NCBI GenBank assembly: GCA_016744395.1
Contig: JADGEK010000044.1
Span: 1-34,042, forward strand
Direction of reading: 5' to 3'
Length of the DNA: 34,042 nucleotides
DNA from: Gammaproteobacteria bacterium
GTDB lineage: Bacteria; Pseudomonadota; Gammaproteobacteria; GRL18
Shown here piece after piece: positions 7,729 to 15,784 of the stretch; positions within the stretch are counted from its first letter, which is position 1, and every line of letters begins with the position of its first letter. The notes under the pieces are model-generated. The model worked only from the letters and a program-made list of their open reading frames with translations. It had not been told where the DNA came from and ran no database searches. A program made the translations under genes and the position numbers.

Positions 7729-8529
7729 TCAGGCTACCTTTTCAGGCAGGGCATGGCGCTCATACAAGAATCTTAAAACCTCACTTCTATAATGATTATA
7801 TTGAGGATCATCTGCCAATTCTATTCGGTTTCTAGGGGCATCGAGATCAACACTTAGAATTTCACCAATGGTTGCTGCTGGACCATTGGTCATCATGACA
7901 ATGCGATCAGACAAAAGAACTGCTTCATCCACATCATGAGTGATCATAATAATGGTGTTACCTAAGTTATCCTGAATTTCCATTAATGAATCTTGTAGAT
8001 GTGCTCTGGTTAATGCATCCAATGCACCAAAAGGTTCATCCATTAACAAAACTTTTGGTTGCATCGCTAAAGCCCTTGCAATGCCTACTCGTTGTTTCAT
8101 CCCTCCAGAAATTTCAGAGGGTAATTTATGTATTGCATGAGACATATGGACGAGCTCAAGATTGTGCTTAATCCAATCTTTAATTTCAGCTTTGCTTTTG
8201 GTTCCCTTAAAAATTTGATCAACGGCCAACTGAACATTTTGATAAGTGCTTAACCAGGGCAAAAGTGAATGGTTTTGAAATACAACGGCACGTTCAGGCC
8301 CGGGTTCATTGACCTCTTTGCCATCTAAAATGACTCCACCCTCGGTTGCCTGATGCAGACCAGCAATGATATTTAGGACCGTGGATTTACCGCAGCCTGA
8401 GTGACCGATTAAGGAAACAAATTCCCCTTTGCTAATACTAAGATTGATTTTATCGAGTGCTCTATAAGGCCCGTTATCGGTTGGGAAGTCTATGGTGACT
8501 TCTGTTAAGACTAAATGTTCATTTTGCAT
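7729..8529 (-). CDS. nrtD: Nitrate ABC transporter ATP-binding protein
   Basis: 266 residues with all ABC ATPase motifs: Walker A GHSGCGKST at 42-50, Q-loop Q85, signature SGGMKQR at 141-147, Walker B VLLMDEP at 160-166 and switch H198. The closest pattern is the NrtD/NasD/CmpD branch (RAVVFQNHSLLPWLSTYQNV, MTNGPAATIGE). There is no C-terminal solute-binding domain as in cyanobacterial NrtC, so a homodimer of this subunit would energise uptake. It is the last gene of nrtA-nrtB-nrtD, 34 bases after the permease gene, with AGGAA upstream of its ATG. Substrate nitrate (or nitrite) is inferred from the NasT control of the operon; bicarbonate or cyanate relatives share the same fold. Confidence 0.88.
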   Translation of the reverse strand: MQNEHLVLTEVTIDFPTDNGPYRALDKINLSISKGEFVSLIGHSGCGKSTVLNIIAGLHQATEGGVILDGKEVNEPGPERAVVFQNHSLLPWLSTYQNVQLAVDQIFKGTKSKAEIKDWIKHNLELVHMSHAIHKLPSEISGGMKQRVGIARALAMQPKVLLMDEPFGALDALTRAHLQDSLMEIQDNLGNTIIMITHDVDEAVLLSDRIVMMTNGPAATIGEILSVDLDAPRNRIELADDPQYNHYRSEVLRFLYERHALPEKVA

Positions 8530-8563
8530 GATTCTATTCCTGTAATTTTAATGTGGATTCAAA

Positions 8564-9649
8564 TTATCTGAGAATGGCATTCTTATCCCAGCTGACCTTT
8601 TTTTGTAATAGCAGCATACCCTTATCCAGAATATAGCCGATGAGCCCAATGACTATAACGGCCACCATAATACGACCTAGTGAGTTTGAACTGCCATTTT
8701 GAAATTCATCCCAGACAAATTTACCTAAGCCCGGGTTTTGGGCTAACATTTCTGCGGCAATGAGAACCATCCAACCAATACCAAGCGATAAGCGTAAGCC
8801 ACCAAAAATCATAGGCATTGCAGAAGGTAAGACAATCTTTTTGACTTTAGTTGGCCAATTTAAGCGTAAAACCTGACTGACATTAAGCAGATCAGAATCA
8901 ATCTGTGAGACACCAATGGTGGTGTTAATCACAGTGGGCCATAGACTGCATAAAGTAACGGTAACTGCTGAAATAATAAATGCCTTGGGCATTATGGGAT
9001 CACTGCTCACCACTACTGCGCTGACAATGATTGTCACCAGAGGCAACCATGCCAGAGGAGAAACAGGTTTAAATACTTGAATAAGCGGGTTCATTGCAGC
9101 GTATAGACCAGCGCTCATACCACAGATTATCCCTAATGGAATTGCAATGATTGAAGCCAGCAGAAAGCCTGTCATTACAGTAATTAAACTGGTTGTTATT
9201 TGCTCAAAAAAAGTAGGGCTGCCTGTATATGGGCGAATTTTTACTTTTGCATCTGGATTGTTTGCTAATTTTTTGGCATTACGTTTTTCTTGACGTTCAT
9301 AAAATGCAGCTTCTTTTTTGCGTTCGTTTCTATGCTCTTGTATGAGTCCATCAAATTGAGTCCAGACTTGTGATGGTCCTGGTAGTGTGCCCAAAGAGGT
9401 TTCAACCTGTGATGCACCAATATGCCAGACACATAGGAAGAGCAGAATTCCTATCATAGGAATAAGCATTGTCCTAATGAAGGCCATTTTCTGGATTCGT
9501 TTGAGTTCATCATAGGGGTCTTTTCTATGCTTTATGGTTTCTATTTGGGCTTTTGATGTTTCTGCTGACACGATGGTTAACAGCTTTGGCGCCATATCAG
9601 ATTGTTCCATTTTAAGTGCTTCTGAAGGTGATAAACTGATAGAATTCAT
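8564..9649 (-). CDS. nrtB: Nitrate ABC transporter permease
   Basis: 361 residues. After a long cytoplasmic N-terminal tail comes a first membrane helix (about 59-78), then a charged, Lys/Glu-rich stretch (105-140), then the BPD_transp_1 core of five helices between about 150 and 350. The coupling loop lies near 255-280 (VSQVLRLNWPTKVKKIVLP), matching the NrtB/TauC/SsuC family, followed by GGLRLSLGIGWMVLIAAEM, typical of NrtB. It forms the channel for the substrate delivered by the binding protein. It is placed between nrtA and nrtD with a stem-loop in the preceding gap, suggesting differential expression relative to nrtA. Confidence 0.88.
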   Translation of the reverse strand: MNSISLSPSEALKMEQSDMAPKLLTIVSAETSKAQIETIKHRKDPYDELKRIQKMAFIRTMLIPMIGILLFLCVWHIGASQVETSLGTLPGPSQVWTQFDGLIQEHRNERKKEAAFYERQEKRNAKKLANNPDAKVKIRPYTGSPTFFEQITTSLITVMTGFLLASIIAIPLGIICGMSAGLYAAMNPLIQVFKPVSPLAWLPLVTIIVSAVVVSSDPIMPKAFIISAVTVTLCSLWPTVINTTIGVSQIDSDLLNVSQVLRLNWPTKVKKIVLPSAMPMIFGGLRLSLGIGWMVLIAAEMLAQNPGLGKFVWDEFQNGSSNSLGRIMVAVIVIGLIGYILDKGMLLLQKKVSWDKNAILR

Positions 9650-9683
9650 TATGATTTTCTCTCTGCGAAATTATTTTAAAAGT

Positions 9684-9708
9684 GGGAGAGATAAAAGTGG
9701 TCTCTCCC
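9684..9708 (-). other. Stem-loop between nrtA and nrtB
   Basis: GGGAGAGA and TCTCTCCC form a perfect 8-bp stem with a 9-base loop. On the minus strand the downstream side reads ACTTTTAAAATAATTT, an imperfect U-tract. Such an element after a solute-binding protein gene usually stabilises its mRNA or partly terminates transcription, which keeps the binding protein more abundant than the membrane parts. Confidence 0.6.
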
Positions 9709-9738
9709 TAAATAAAACTCTGAATAATAACTTTAGAT

Positions 9739-11154
9739 TTAAATCTTACTCTCCTCCTTCAGACCAATACTGAACTTTTCAATGTATTCATTGGGCTTTG
9801 TACCATCATAAGTAACTCCATCAATGAATTCTGTTTGTGGCGCTTTAAAGCCATCTTCTTTATCAAAATCAGGAAATTCATCCGATTTCATTTTGCCTTC
9901 AGTAATTAATTCTTTAGCAGCTAAAGCATAGATATCAGGGCGATAGACTTTTTTAGCGATGTCCATATACCAACTATCTGGTTTGTGCTCAGAAATTTGT
10001 CCCCAACGTCTCATTTGAGTGAGGTACCAGATAGCATCACTATAATAAGGGAATGTCGCGTTATAACGGAAAAATACATTGAAGTCCGGCACTGCTCGTT
10101 TATCTCCTTTTTCATATTCAAAAGTACCCGTCATACTATTGGCAATGACTTCATAGTCCGCACCAACATAGTTGCTTTGTGCAAGGTATTTAACGGCTTC
10201 AGGACGATTTTTATTATTGCCTTCATCCAACCATTTAGCAGCACGAATCATGGCTTTGACCACACGAATATGGGTGTTAGGATATTTATCTGCCCAAGCC
10301 TGACTCACACCAAACACTTTTTCAGGATTGTCTTTCCATATTTCATAGTCAGTAATGACAGGGACACCAATTTTTTTGAATACGGCCTGCTGGTTCCAGG
10401 GTTCACCAACGCAGTAACCATTAATGGTACCTGCTTCCATCGTGGCGGGCATTTGCGGAGGTGGTGTCACAGAAAGCAATACATCCGCATCGATAATGCC
10501 TGAGGTATCACCCTTGTGAGGGGCATAGTAGCCAGGGTTTAAACCACCAGCGGCTAACCAATAACGCAGTTCATAGTTATGAGTCGAAACAGGAAAAACC
10601 ATGCCCATTTTAAAAGGCTTACCATCATCTTTATATTTATCAACGACGGGTTTTAATGCTTTTGCACTGATAGGGTGGACAGGTTTTCCATCTTTTTCTG
10701 GAATGTTAGATTTCATTTGTTGCCAAATGTTATTGGATACAGTAATGGCATTACCATTTAAATCCATGCTGAAAGCCGTAATAATGTGTGCTTGCGTACC
10801 ATAGCCAATCGTTGCTCCAAGAGGCTGACCTGCTAGCATATGAGCACCATCTAATTGGCCGTCAATGACACGATCCAATAGTACTTTCCAGTTAGCCTGA
10901 GCCTCAAGGGTAACGAAAAGACCTTCATCTTCAAAAAAACCTTTTTCGTAGGCGATTGCTAATGGGGCCATATCTGTTAACTTAATAAAGCCAAATTTCA
11001 AATCTTCTTTTTCAGGTTCACCAATATCAGCTCTTACGGTGTTCATGAACATTAAACTGCTGCTTAAAGCAATCGCTGTTCCTACTGCCAAGATTGATTT
11101 CTTAAGAAAGTATCTTTTGTTTTTGGCAAATGTGTTGGTTATAAAAAAAGTCAT
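9739..11154 (-). CDS. nrtA: Nitrate ABC transporter periplasmic binding protein
   Basis: 471 residues from the ATG at 11154, which has AAAGG eight bases upstream; the open frame extends to 11208 but that part lies at the terminator of the leader. A Sec signal peptide is present ([20 protein letters not shown]), with cleavage likely after NTVRA. The mature protein is a NrtA/CmpA/NasF type binding protein: [50 protein letters not shown] and the C-terminal [18 protein letters not shown] are all characteristic. The presence of a signal peptide separates it from the cytoplasmic nitrate sensor NasS. It captures nitrate in the periplasm for NrtB-NrtD. It is the first gene of the operon and the direct target of the attenuator in its leader. 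Confidence 0.9.
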   Translation of the reverse strand: MTFFITNTFAKNKRYFLKKSILAVGTAIALSSSLMFMNTVRADIGEPEKEDLKFGFIKLTDMAPLAIAYEKGFFEDEGLFVTLEAQANWKVLLDRVIDGQLDGAHMLAGQPLGATIGYGTQAHIITAFSMDLNGNAITVSNNIWQQMKSNIPEKDGKPVHPISAKALKPVVDKYKDDGKPFKMGMVFPVSTHNYELRYWLAAGGLNPGYYAPHKGDTSGIIDADVLLSVTPPPQMPATMEAGTINGYCVGEPWNQQAVFKKIGVPVITDYEIWKDNPEKVFGVSQAWADKYPNTHIRVVKAMIRAAKWLDEGNNKNRPEAVKYLAQSNYVGADYEVIANSMTGTFEYEKGDKRAVPDFNVFFRYNATFPYYSDAIWYLTQMRRWGQISEHKPDSWYMDIAKKVYRPDIYALAAKELITEGKMKSDEFPDFDKEDGFKAPQTEFIDGVTYDGTKPNEYIEKFSIGLKEESKI

Positions 11155-11206
11155 TGGGTTTACCTTTTGTTGTAATAGAAGTTGTAAAAAAGTCGTAAAA
11201 AAATCC

Positions 11207-11258
11207 AAAAAAAAGCGCCCATAGAGTAGGTTAATGATTTAACCATTCTATGGACGCC
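11207..11258 (-). terminator. Leader terminator (attenuator) upstream of nrtA
   Basis: On the minus strand, GGCGTCCATAGAATGGTTAA (11258-11239) pairs with TTAACCTACTCTATGGGCGC (11234-11215) around a 4-base loop, with a few mismatches, and is directly followed by eight T (11214-11207). This is a strong intrinsic terminator placed about 50 bases before the nrtA start and after the promoter, so transcription must pass it to reach the operon. Confidence 0.88.
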
Positions 11259-11304
11259 TTTGTCCTGTAAGAAGCAGTGCAAATAAAAGACGCCATTGCC
11301 TTTT
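11252..11304 (-). promoter_or_regulatory. ANTAR (NasT) target: tandem hairpins with A-N-N-G-N-N hexaloops
   Basis: Two hairpins follow each other in the leader RNA. The first (11304-11285) is AAAAGGC, loop AATGGC, GTCTTTT: seven pairs including one G-U. The second (11265-11252) is GGAC, loop AAAGGC, GTCC: four pairs. Both loops are six bases long with A in position 1 and G in position 4, the diagnostic pattern of RNA bound by ANTAR domains. The second hairpin shares 11252-11258 with the 5' arm of the terminator, so the two folds exclude each other. Binding of NasT would hold the second hairpin and let polymerase continue into nrtA. The 19-base linker fits a variable spacer. Confidence 0.78.
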
Positions 11305-11360
11305 TTGTTTACTTATCTGCTTCAGTTATCATCTGCTGATGATCAATTTGTGTTATAAAT

Positions 11361-11378
11361 TTAGCCTTCAATGGCTAA
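11361..11378 (-). promoter_or_regulatory. Third hexaloop hairpin in the nrtA leader
   Basis: TTAGCC, loop ATTGAA, GGCTAA: a perfect 6-bp stem whose 6-base loop again has A at position 1 and G at position 4. It lies about 57 bases before the tandem pair and may be an additional or alternative ANTAR contact. Chance is possible but the match to the loop rule is exact. Confidence 0.5.
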
Positions 11379-11445
11379 GCTCATAAAGTGATATAATTTC
11401 TGTTACTAATATAGTCTCTTAAATTAATTTGCTTGAAATAAGTGT

Positions 11446-11461
11446 AGCAATTGATATGCCA
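11446..11461 (-). promoter_or_regulatory. Sigma-54 (-24/-12) promoter of nrtA
   Basis: TGGCAT-ATCAA-TTGCT on the minus strand matches the consensus TGGCAC-N5-TTGCW with the required ten bases between GG and GC. Transcription would start near 11435, giving a leader of about 280 bases that contains all hairpins described here. Confidence 0.75.
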
Positions 11462-11555
11462 GTTTTATGAAATCCTTGTTTGTTCTTTATAATTTATTTT
11501 TTTGAATCTGTTTTCAATCAATATCTAATGTATTACAGGTTCTATCCTAAGCTTA

Positions 11556-11572
11556 TGCATAAAGATTGTGCA
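11556..11572. promoter_or_regulatory. Probable NtrC enhancer site
   Basis: TGCATAAAGATTGTGCA is a 17-base palindrome with TGCA ends in the exact geometry of the NtrC consensus TGCACC-N5-GGTGCA. Its centre lies about 129 bases upstream of the start expected from the sigma-54 promoter, a typical enhancer distance. This points to induction under nitrogen limitation. Confidence 0.62.
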
Positions 11573-11625
11573 TAAATTTTATACTATGATTATTTTGGTG
11601 CACCTTTTTTTGATGAGGTGTTGGA

Positions 11626-12216
11626 TCAAATGACCATTTCCATGACATCAATCAGGCTTTGAGCAATATCAGCCATACTCTTGCTTTTATCCATCGCCAT
11701 TTTTCGAATGACATTATAGGCTTCCTGTTCGTCCATATTCTTGCTCTTCATTAAAATCCCCTTGGCTTTGTCTATGAGCTTTCTATCTTCTAGTTGTTGA
11801 CGGGTTTTATGTAACTCATCAGCAATGGACTGAAAGCGCTTAAAACGGCTAATGGCTATTTCAATAATCGTTTTAATTCTTTGGGAGTTAAAACCATCTA
11901 CAATATAAGCATTGACTCCAATCTTTACTGACTTATCAATTGCATCACTACTGTCATCATTAGTAAACAATATGACAGGGCATGGTTTGCTTTGTACCCA
12001 GGACGCTATGGTATCCAGATAAAGCGTTTTAACTTGTCTGAATTGGCCAATAAGGGCGGATGCCGATTGATAATATTCCGGTGCTTCAAGACGCCCCTGT
12101 TTGATATTGATGGTTTCCAGTACATCAAAACCATTATTGACTAAAGCTTCCTGGAGTTCACAACTGTTTTCATCATCTGAATCAATGACTAAAATGACTT
12201 TTGTTTTTTCTTTCAT
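11626..12216 (-). CDS. nasT: Nitrate-responsive ANTAR antiterminator, NasT type
   Basis: 196 residues from the ATG at 12216 (a TTG at 12258 is the only earlier start; neither has a good ribosome-binding site). Residues 6-125 are a receiver-like domain, and about 140-195 an ANTAR RNA-binding domain (DRKLIDKAKGILM, DEQEAYNVIRKMAMD, ADIAQSLID). The overall order, with VNAYIVDG and AISRFKRFQ between the domains, is that of NasT. Where a receiver would carry the phosphorylated aspartate after strand 3 the sequence reads SALIGQ, so it should not be phosphorylated. NasT is normally held by the nitrate sensor NasS, which is not seen here. It lies just upstream of nrtA, whose leader carries matching RNA hairpins. 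Confidence 0.85.
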   Translation of the reverse strand: MKEKTKVILVIDSDDENSCELQEALVNNGFDVLETINIKQGRLEAPEYYQSASALIGQFRQVKTLYLDTIASWVQSKPCPVILFTNDDSSDAIDKSVKIGVNAYIVDGFNSQRIKTIIEIAISRFKRFQSIADELHKTRQQLEDRKLIDKAKGILMKSKNMDEQEAYNVIRKMAMDKSKSMADIAQSLIDVMEMVI

Positions 12217-12322
12217 TTTTAACTGGAAGCAATAACAATGCCAGTATTCAAAATTCAATATTGCTTTTATATCCTTGTTTGATATTATCTCTCATTGACT
12301 CTGGCTAATTTTAGGAATTCAC

Positions 12323-15300
12323 TTGATTAATATCTATCCCGCTAATCGATTGGAAAATCTCGTTTTTTTGCTTGAACGGATCATGCAGACGGGGAATGAT
12401 AATATTCTCAGTGAAGAAATTATACTGGTGCAAAGCACAGGGATACAGCACTGGTTGAATTTGAAACTGGCTGTGAGTCGTGGCATCAGTATGAATCTGA
12501 GTTTCAGTTTGCCTATGCTGTTTTTTTGGAATCAAATTCGGGCGGTATTGGGCAAGGAAAACGTACCAGAAAAATCAAGCTATACACGTGAGGTAATGAG
12601 TTGGCGCTTATATGACTTGCTTGCCAGTGATATGGTTGTGAATAATCCAGTCTGTCAGGAAGCCAGTCAGTATTGGTTAGCTAAAGATAACTTCAATATA
12701 CATCATTCAGGACAACTCAATTCAGAAAAAGTGAATATGGGCGATGATGAGAAACGGTTTCAATTGGCCTGCCAAATTGCCGATTTATTTGAGCAATATT
12801 TAATTTTTCGGCCTGATTGGTTATTGGATTGGGAGCAAGGTCATAGTAATTCTCAGGCAGAAAACAGTGGTGCCAAACAATGGCAGGCTTTTCTTTGGCA
12901 ACAACTTGTCGCTCAAGATCAACAGCATCCGATTTATCTGCTCAAACAAACGATGCTCAGCCTGAAAGAAAATCCATGTCATTTACCTGAACGAATCAGT
13001 CTGTTTGGCATCAATACTTTGCCCCCCTTATGGTTAAATTTTTTAAGTGAGCTGGGCGATCAGACTCAAATTCATTTTTTCCATTTGAATCCTTGTGTTG
13101 AATACTGGGGAGACTTAAAAACAGACAAGGCTCAGGCAAAAGAGCAGTTTTATCGCTGGCTAGAGAGCAGTGATGCGCCTCTATTAGATGATGAAACAAG
13201 CAATCCTCTTCTGTCAAATTTAGGTACTCAAGGTAAAGATTTCTTGTTTCTGCTACAGGAGCACACCAGTATTGAAATTCCCGTTTTTGAGTCTCCAGAA
13301 AACTCCTCAATTGAGAACGGGGAGCAAGCTACTGTTTTACAAAAAGTTCAGAGTGATATCCTTAATTTACAGGATGTCCGAGGCCTATCTCAAATTCAAA
13401 TTGATGACAGCATTTCTTTTGCTTCGGCACATAGTGCTCTGCGTGAAATTCAGGCTTTGCATGACTGGTTATTACATCAAATTAATAACGACGATAGTCT
13501 GACCCCTAAAGACATATTAGTGATGTGCCCCAATGTGGAAGATTATGCACCTTATGTGGATGCTGTTTTTGCACATGGATGGAATGACTGGAGTGAACAA
13601 GTGCCACCTTTGCCTTGTTCAATTGCCGATAGAACACTGAAAGATTCTGAACCTCTGGTTCAGGCGTTTATCGATTTGCTTGACTTACCTGATAGTCGTT
13701 TTCAGGTCAGTCAGATTCTGAGTTATCTGCGTTTACCCGCGGTACAGCAGAAGTTTTCTTTTTCAGAAGAGGATCTGGTGTTATTGGAGCGTTGGGTTAA
13801 TCATGCCTCCATTCACTGGGGACTGGATGCTAATCATAAACAAAATGTTCTTATGAGCGATTCCGCGAGTGAAACAAGCAATAACAAATTTACCTGGCAA
13901 CAAGGTCTGGATCGTCTGCTCTTAGGATTTGCTTATAGTGATCAAAATACGCTGTATCAGGAACAATTATTATTACCTGACGTTGAAGGTGATGAAGCCT
14001 TATTGTTGGGACGATATTTTTATTTATTAGAACAGTTACAATACTGTGCCAGAGAACTTTTAGTACCACGCACGCCCAATGAATGGAAACAATTTTTACT
14101 GCAAACCAAAGACAGTCTGTTCAGTGTTTTACCTGTTGATGTGAATGCTCAGCAAATTATTGAACAGGCCATTGATGATTTAGGTGAATATACCTGTCAG
14201 GCGCATTATGATAAAAAAATTCCTCTGACGATTATTAGAGATTTTTTATCCAATCATTTTAACCAGCCTGAACCTGGACGTCAGTTTATGGCAGGGCAAG
14301 TCACCTTTTGTTCCATGGTGCCTATGCGCAGTGTTCCGTTTCGAATTATTGCTGTTCTTGGACTAAATGATGGTGAGTTTCCTCGACAACGTCAACCGAT
14401 GGGCTTTGATTTAATGGCAATGGAGCCGCCACGTAAAGGTGATCGCTCTCGACGTGGAGATGATCGTTACCTGTTTCTTGAAGCGATCATTTCATGTAGA
14501 GAGAAGCTTTATCTCAGCTATCAAGGGCATGATATAAAAACCAATAACACTCGTGAGCCTTCTCTCGTGTTACAGGAGTTAATGGATTATTTGGAAAAGG
14601 GCTATGGCTGGCAATTGCAAGACTCTTCAGGATCAGCAACACAACTTTTTAAAGTGCCTATGCAGGCTTTTAGTCAAGAAAATTATCAAAATGATCCCCT
14701 GAAAGACTCTGGAGCTAAAAGTGCTTTTAAGCAAAAAAATTGGAAAAGTTTTAATGCCAACTGGTTAAAATTAAATGCACCTGGTAAGCACCGAAATAAT
14801 TTACATGAAATCAGCCACATTGACTCTGATGAATGTATTCTCTCTGCAGAGACGTTGGTACAGTTTTTTGATAACCCTTCAAAATCATTCGCTCAAAATC
14901 GCTTAGGCCTTTATTTCGAGCAGAGTGATTCAATGATCCCTGATGACAGTGAACCCTTTGTCAGTAATCACCTGGATCGATATTTGATTCAGGATGCAAT
15001 TATTAAGACAGCCCTCTGTGATGACGCTAATGAACAGAAAATGAGTGATCTTATCTCAGGTTTTCATTTGGGGGGTACGTTACCTGATACACCGAATAGC
15101 AAAGATGATTTGCTGGTTTGGCAAGAGCAGGCTGTTGATTTTGCCAATTATGTTCAATCTGAAATTCAACCGTTTAAGAAAGAGCAAGGTGTTGCTGAAG
15201 TACTCTTAAAATCGGTGACGGTGGAAATTGATGATGTGTCATTGCAAGCCGAACTGCCTTTATTAGGCAATCGTTTAATCTACTGGCGATTAGCCACACC

Positions 15301-15784
15301 TAAAGGCAAAGATGATATTCGGCTTTGGATACATCATTTGATTGCGCAACTTGTGTTTGAGAATATTACCACATTGGGTATTTTTCGGGGTGATAAAAAA
15401 AGCAGTAAAAAGGCCTCGCAAGTCAAAGTTCAAATGAGTGAAGGTGAGCAAGCCATTTCAACCATTTATTTTGAGCCTGACTCCGCTGCCTGGGCAAGAG
15501 AACAATTATCTGCACTCATTCAATGTTGGCAGGAGGGCATGAAGAAGCCTTTGTTGCTGAATGCATCCTTGGGTCAGAAGCATCTGATTTCTAAGCCATT
15601 AGATGAATATGGCTTCACTGCTTTTTGGAATGATAATTTTCAAACTCAGGGTTTGGGCAGTGATCCTTATATGCATTGGTTTTGGGGAGAACATCCTGAG
15701 GCACTTGTGTGGGAAGATAATTGGCAGCTACATATCGAGAAAATATACTCGCCACTCTATGATAAACGTAAGGACAACTCTTGA
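12323..15784 (+). CDS. recC: Exodeoxyribonuclease V gamma subunit RecC
   Basis: 1153 residues, near the 1122 of E. coli RecC. The N-terminal region INIYPANRLENL followed by EEIILVQSTGIQHWLNLKL is the RecC hallmark, and FCSMVPMRSVPFRIIAVLGLNDGEFPRQ matches the conserved inactive helicase centre. RecC holds the RecBCD complex together and reads the Chi sequence as DNA passes. The start is a TTG with AGGA at 12313-12316. It is the first gene of a recC-recB-recD operon, divergent from nasT with about 106 bases between. Its stop overlaps the recB start by four bases. Unlike E. coli, no ptrA gene separates recC and recB. Confidence 0.93.
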   Translation: MINIYPANRLENLVFLLERIMQTGNDNILSEEIILVQSTGIQHWLNLKLAVSRGISMNLSFSLPMLFFWNQIRAVLGKENVPEKSSYTREVMSWRLYDLLASDMVVNNPVCQEASQYWLAKDNFNIHHSGQLNSEKVNMGDDEKRFQLACQIADLFEQYLIFRPDWLLDWEQGHSNSQAENSGAKQWQAFLWQQLVAQDQQHPIYLLKQTMLSLKENPCHLPERISLFGINTLPPLWLNFLSELGDQTQIHFFHLNPCVEYWGDLKTDKAQAKEQFYRWLESSDAPLLDDETSNPLLSNLGTQGKDFLFLLQEHTSIEIPVFESPENSSIENGEQATVLQKVQSDILNLQDVRGLSQIQIDDSISFASAHSALREIQALHDWLLHQINNDDSLTPKDILVMCPNVEDYAPYVDAVFAHGWNDWSEQVPPLPCSIADRTLKDSEPLVQAFIDLLDLPDSRFQVSQILSYLRLPAVQQKFSFSEEDLVLLERWVNHASIHWGLDANHKQNVLMSDSASETSNNKFTWQQGLDRLLLGFAYSDQNTLYQEQLLLPDVEGDEALLLGRYFYLLEQLQYCARELLVPRTPNEWKQFLLQTKDSLFSVLPVDVNAQQIIEQAIDDLGEYTCQAHYDKKIPLTIIRDFLSNHFNQPEPGRQFMAGQVTFCSMVPMRSVPFRIIAVLGLNDGEFPRQRQPMGFDLMAMEPPRKGDRSRRGDDRYLFLEAIISCREKLYLSYQGHDIKTNNTREPSLVLQELMDYLEKGYGWQLQDSSGSATQLFKVPMQAFSQENYQNDPLKDSGAKSAFKQKNWKSFNANWLKLNAPGKHRNNLHEISHIDSDECILSAETLVQFFDNPSKSFAQNRLGLYFEQSDSMIPDDSEPFVSNHLDRYLIQDAIIKTALCDDANEQKMSDLISGFHLGGTLPDTPNSKDDLLVWQEQAVDFANYVQSEIQPFKKEQGVAEVLLKSVTVEIDDVSLQAELPLLGNRLIYWRLATPKGKDDIRLWIHHLIAQLVFENITTLGIFRGDKKSSKKASQVKVQMSEGEQAISTIYFEPDSAAWAREQLSALIQCWQEGMKKPLLLNASLGQKHLISKPLDEYGFTAFWNDNFQTQGLGSDPYMHWFWGEHPEALVWEDNWQLHIEKIYSPLYDKRKDNS

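Noticed and set aside
9985-10503. 172-codon open frame on the plus strand
   Set aside because: It lies entirely antisense to nrtA, has no family pattern or ribosome-binding site, and nrtA is certain.
11597-11604. GGTGCACC palindrome as a second NtrC site
   Set aside because: The half-sites face each other without the five-base spacing required for NtrC, so only the 11556-11572 site was kept.
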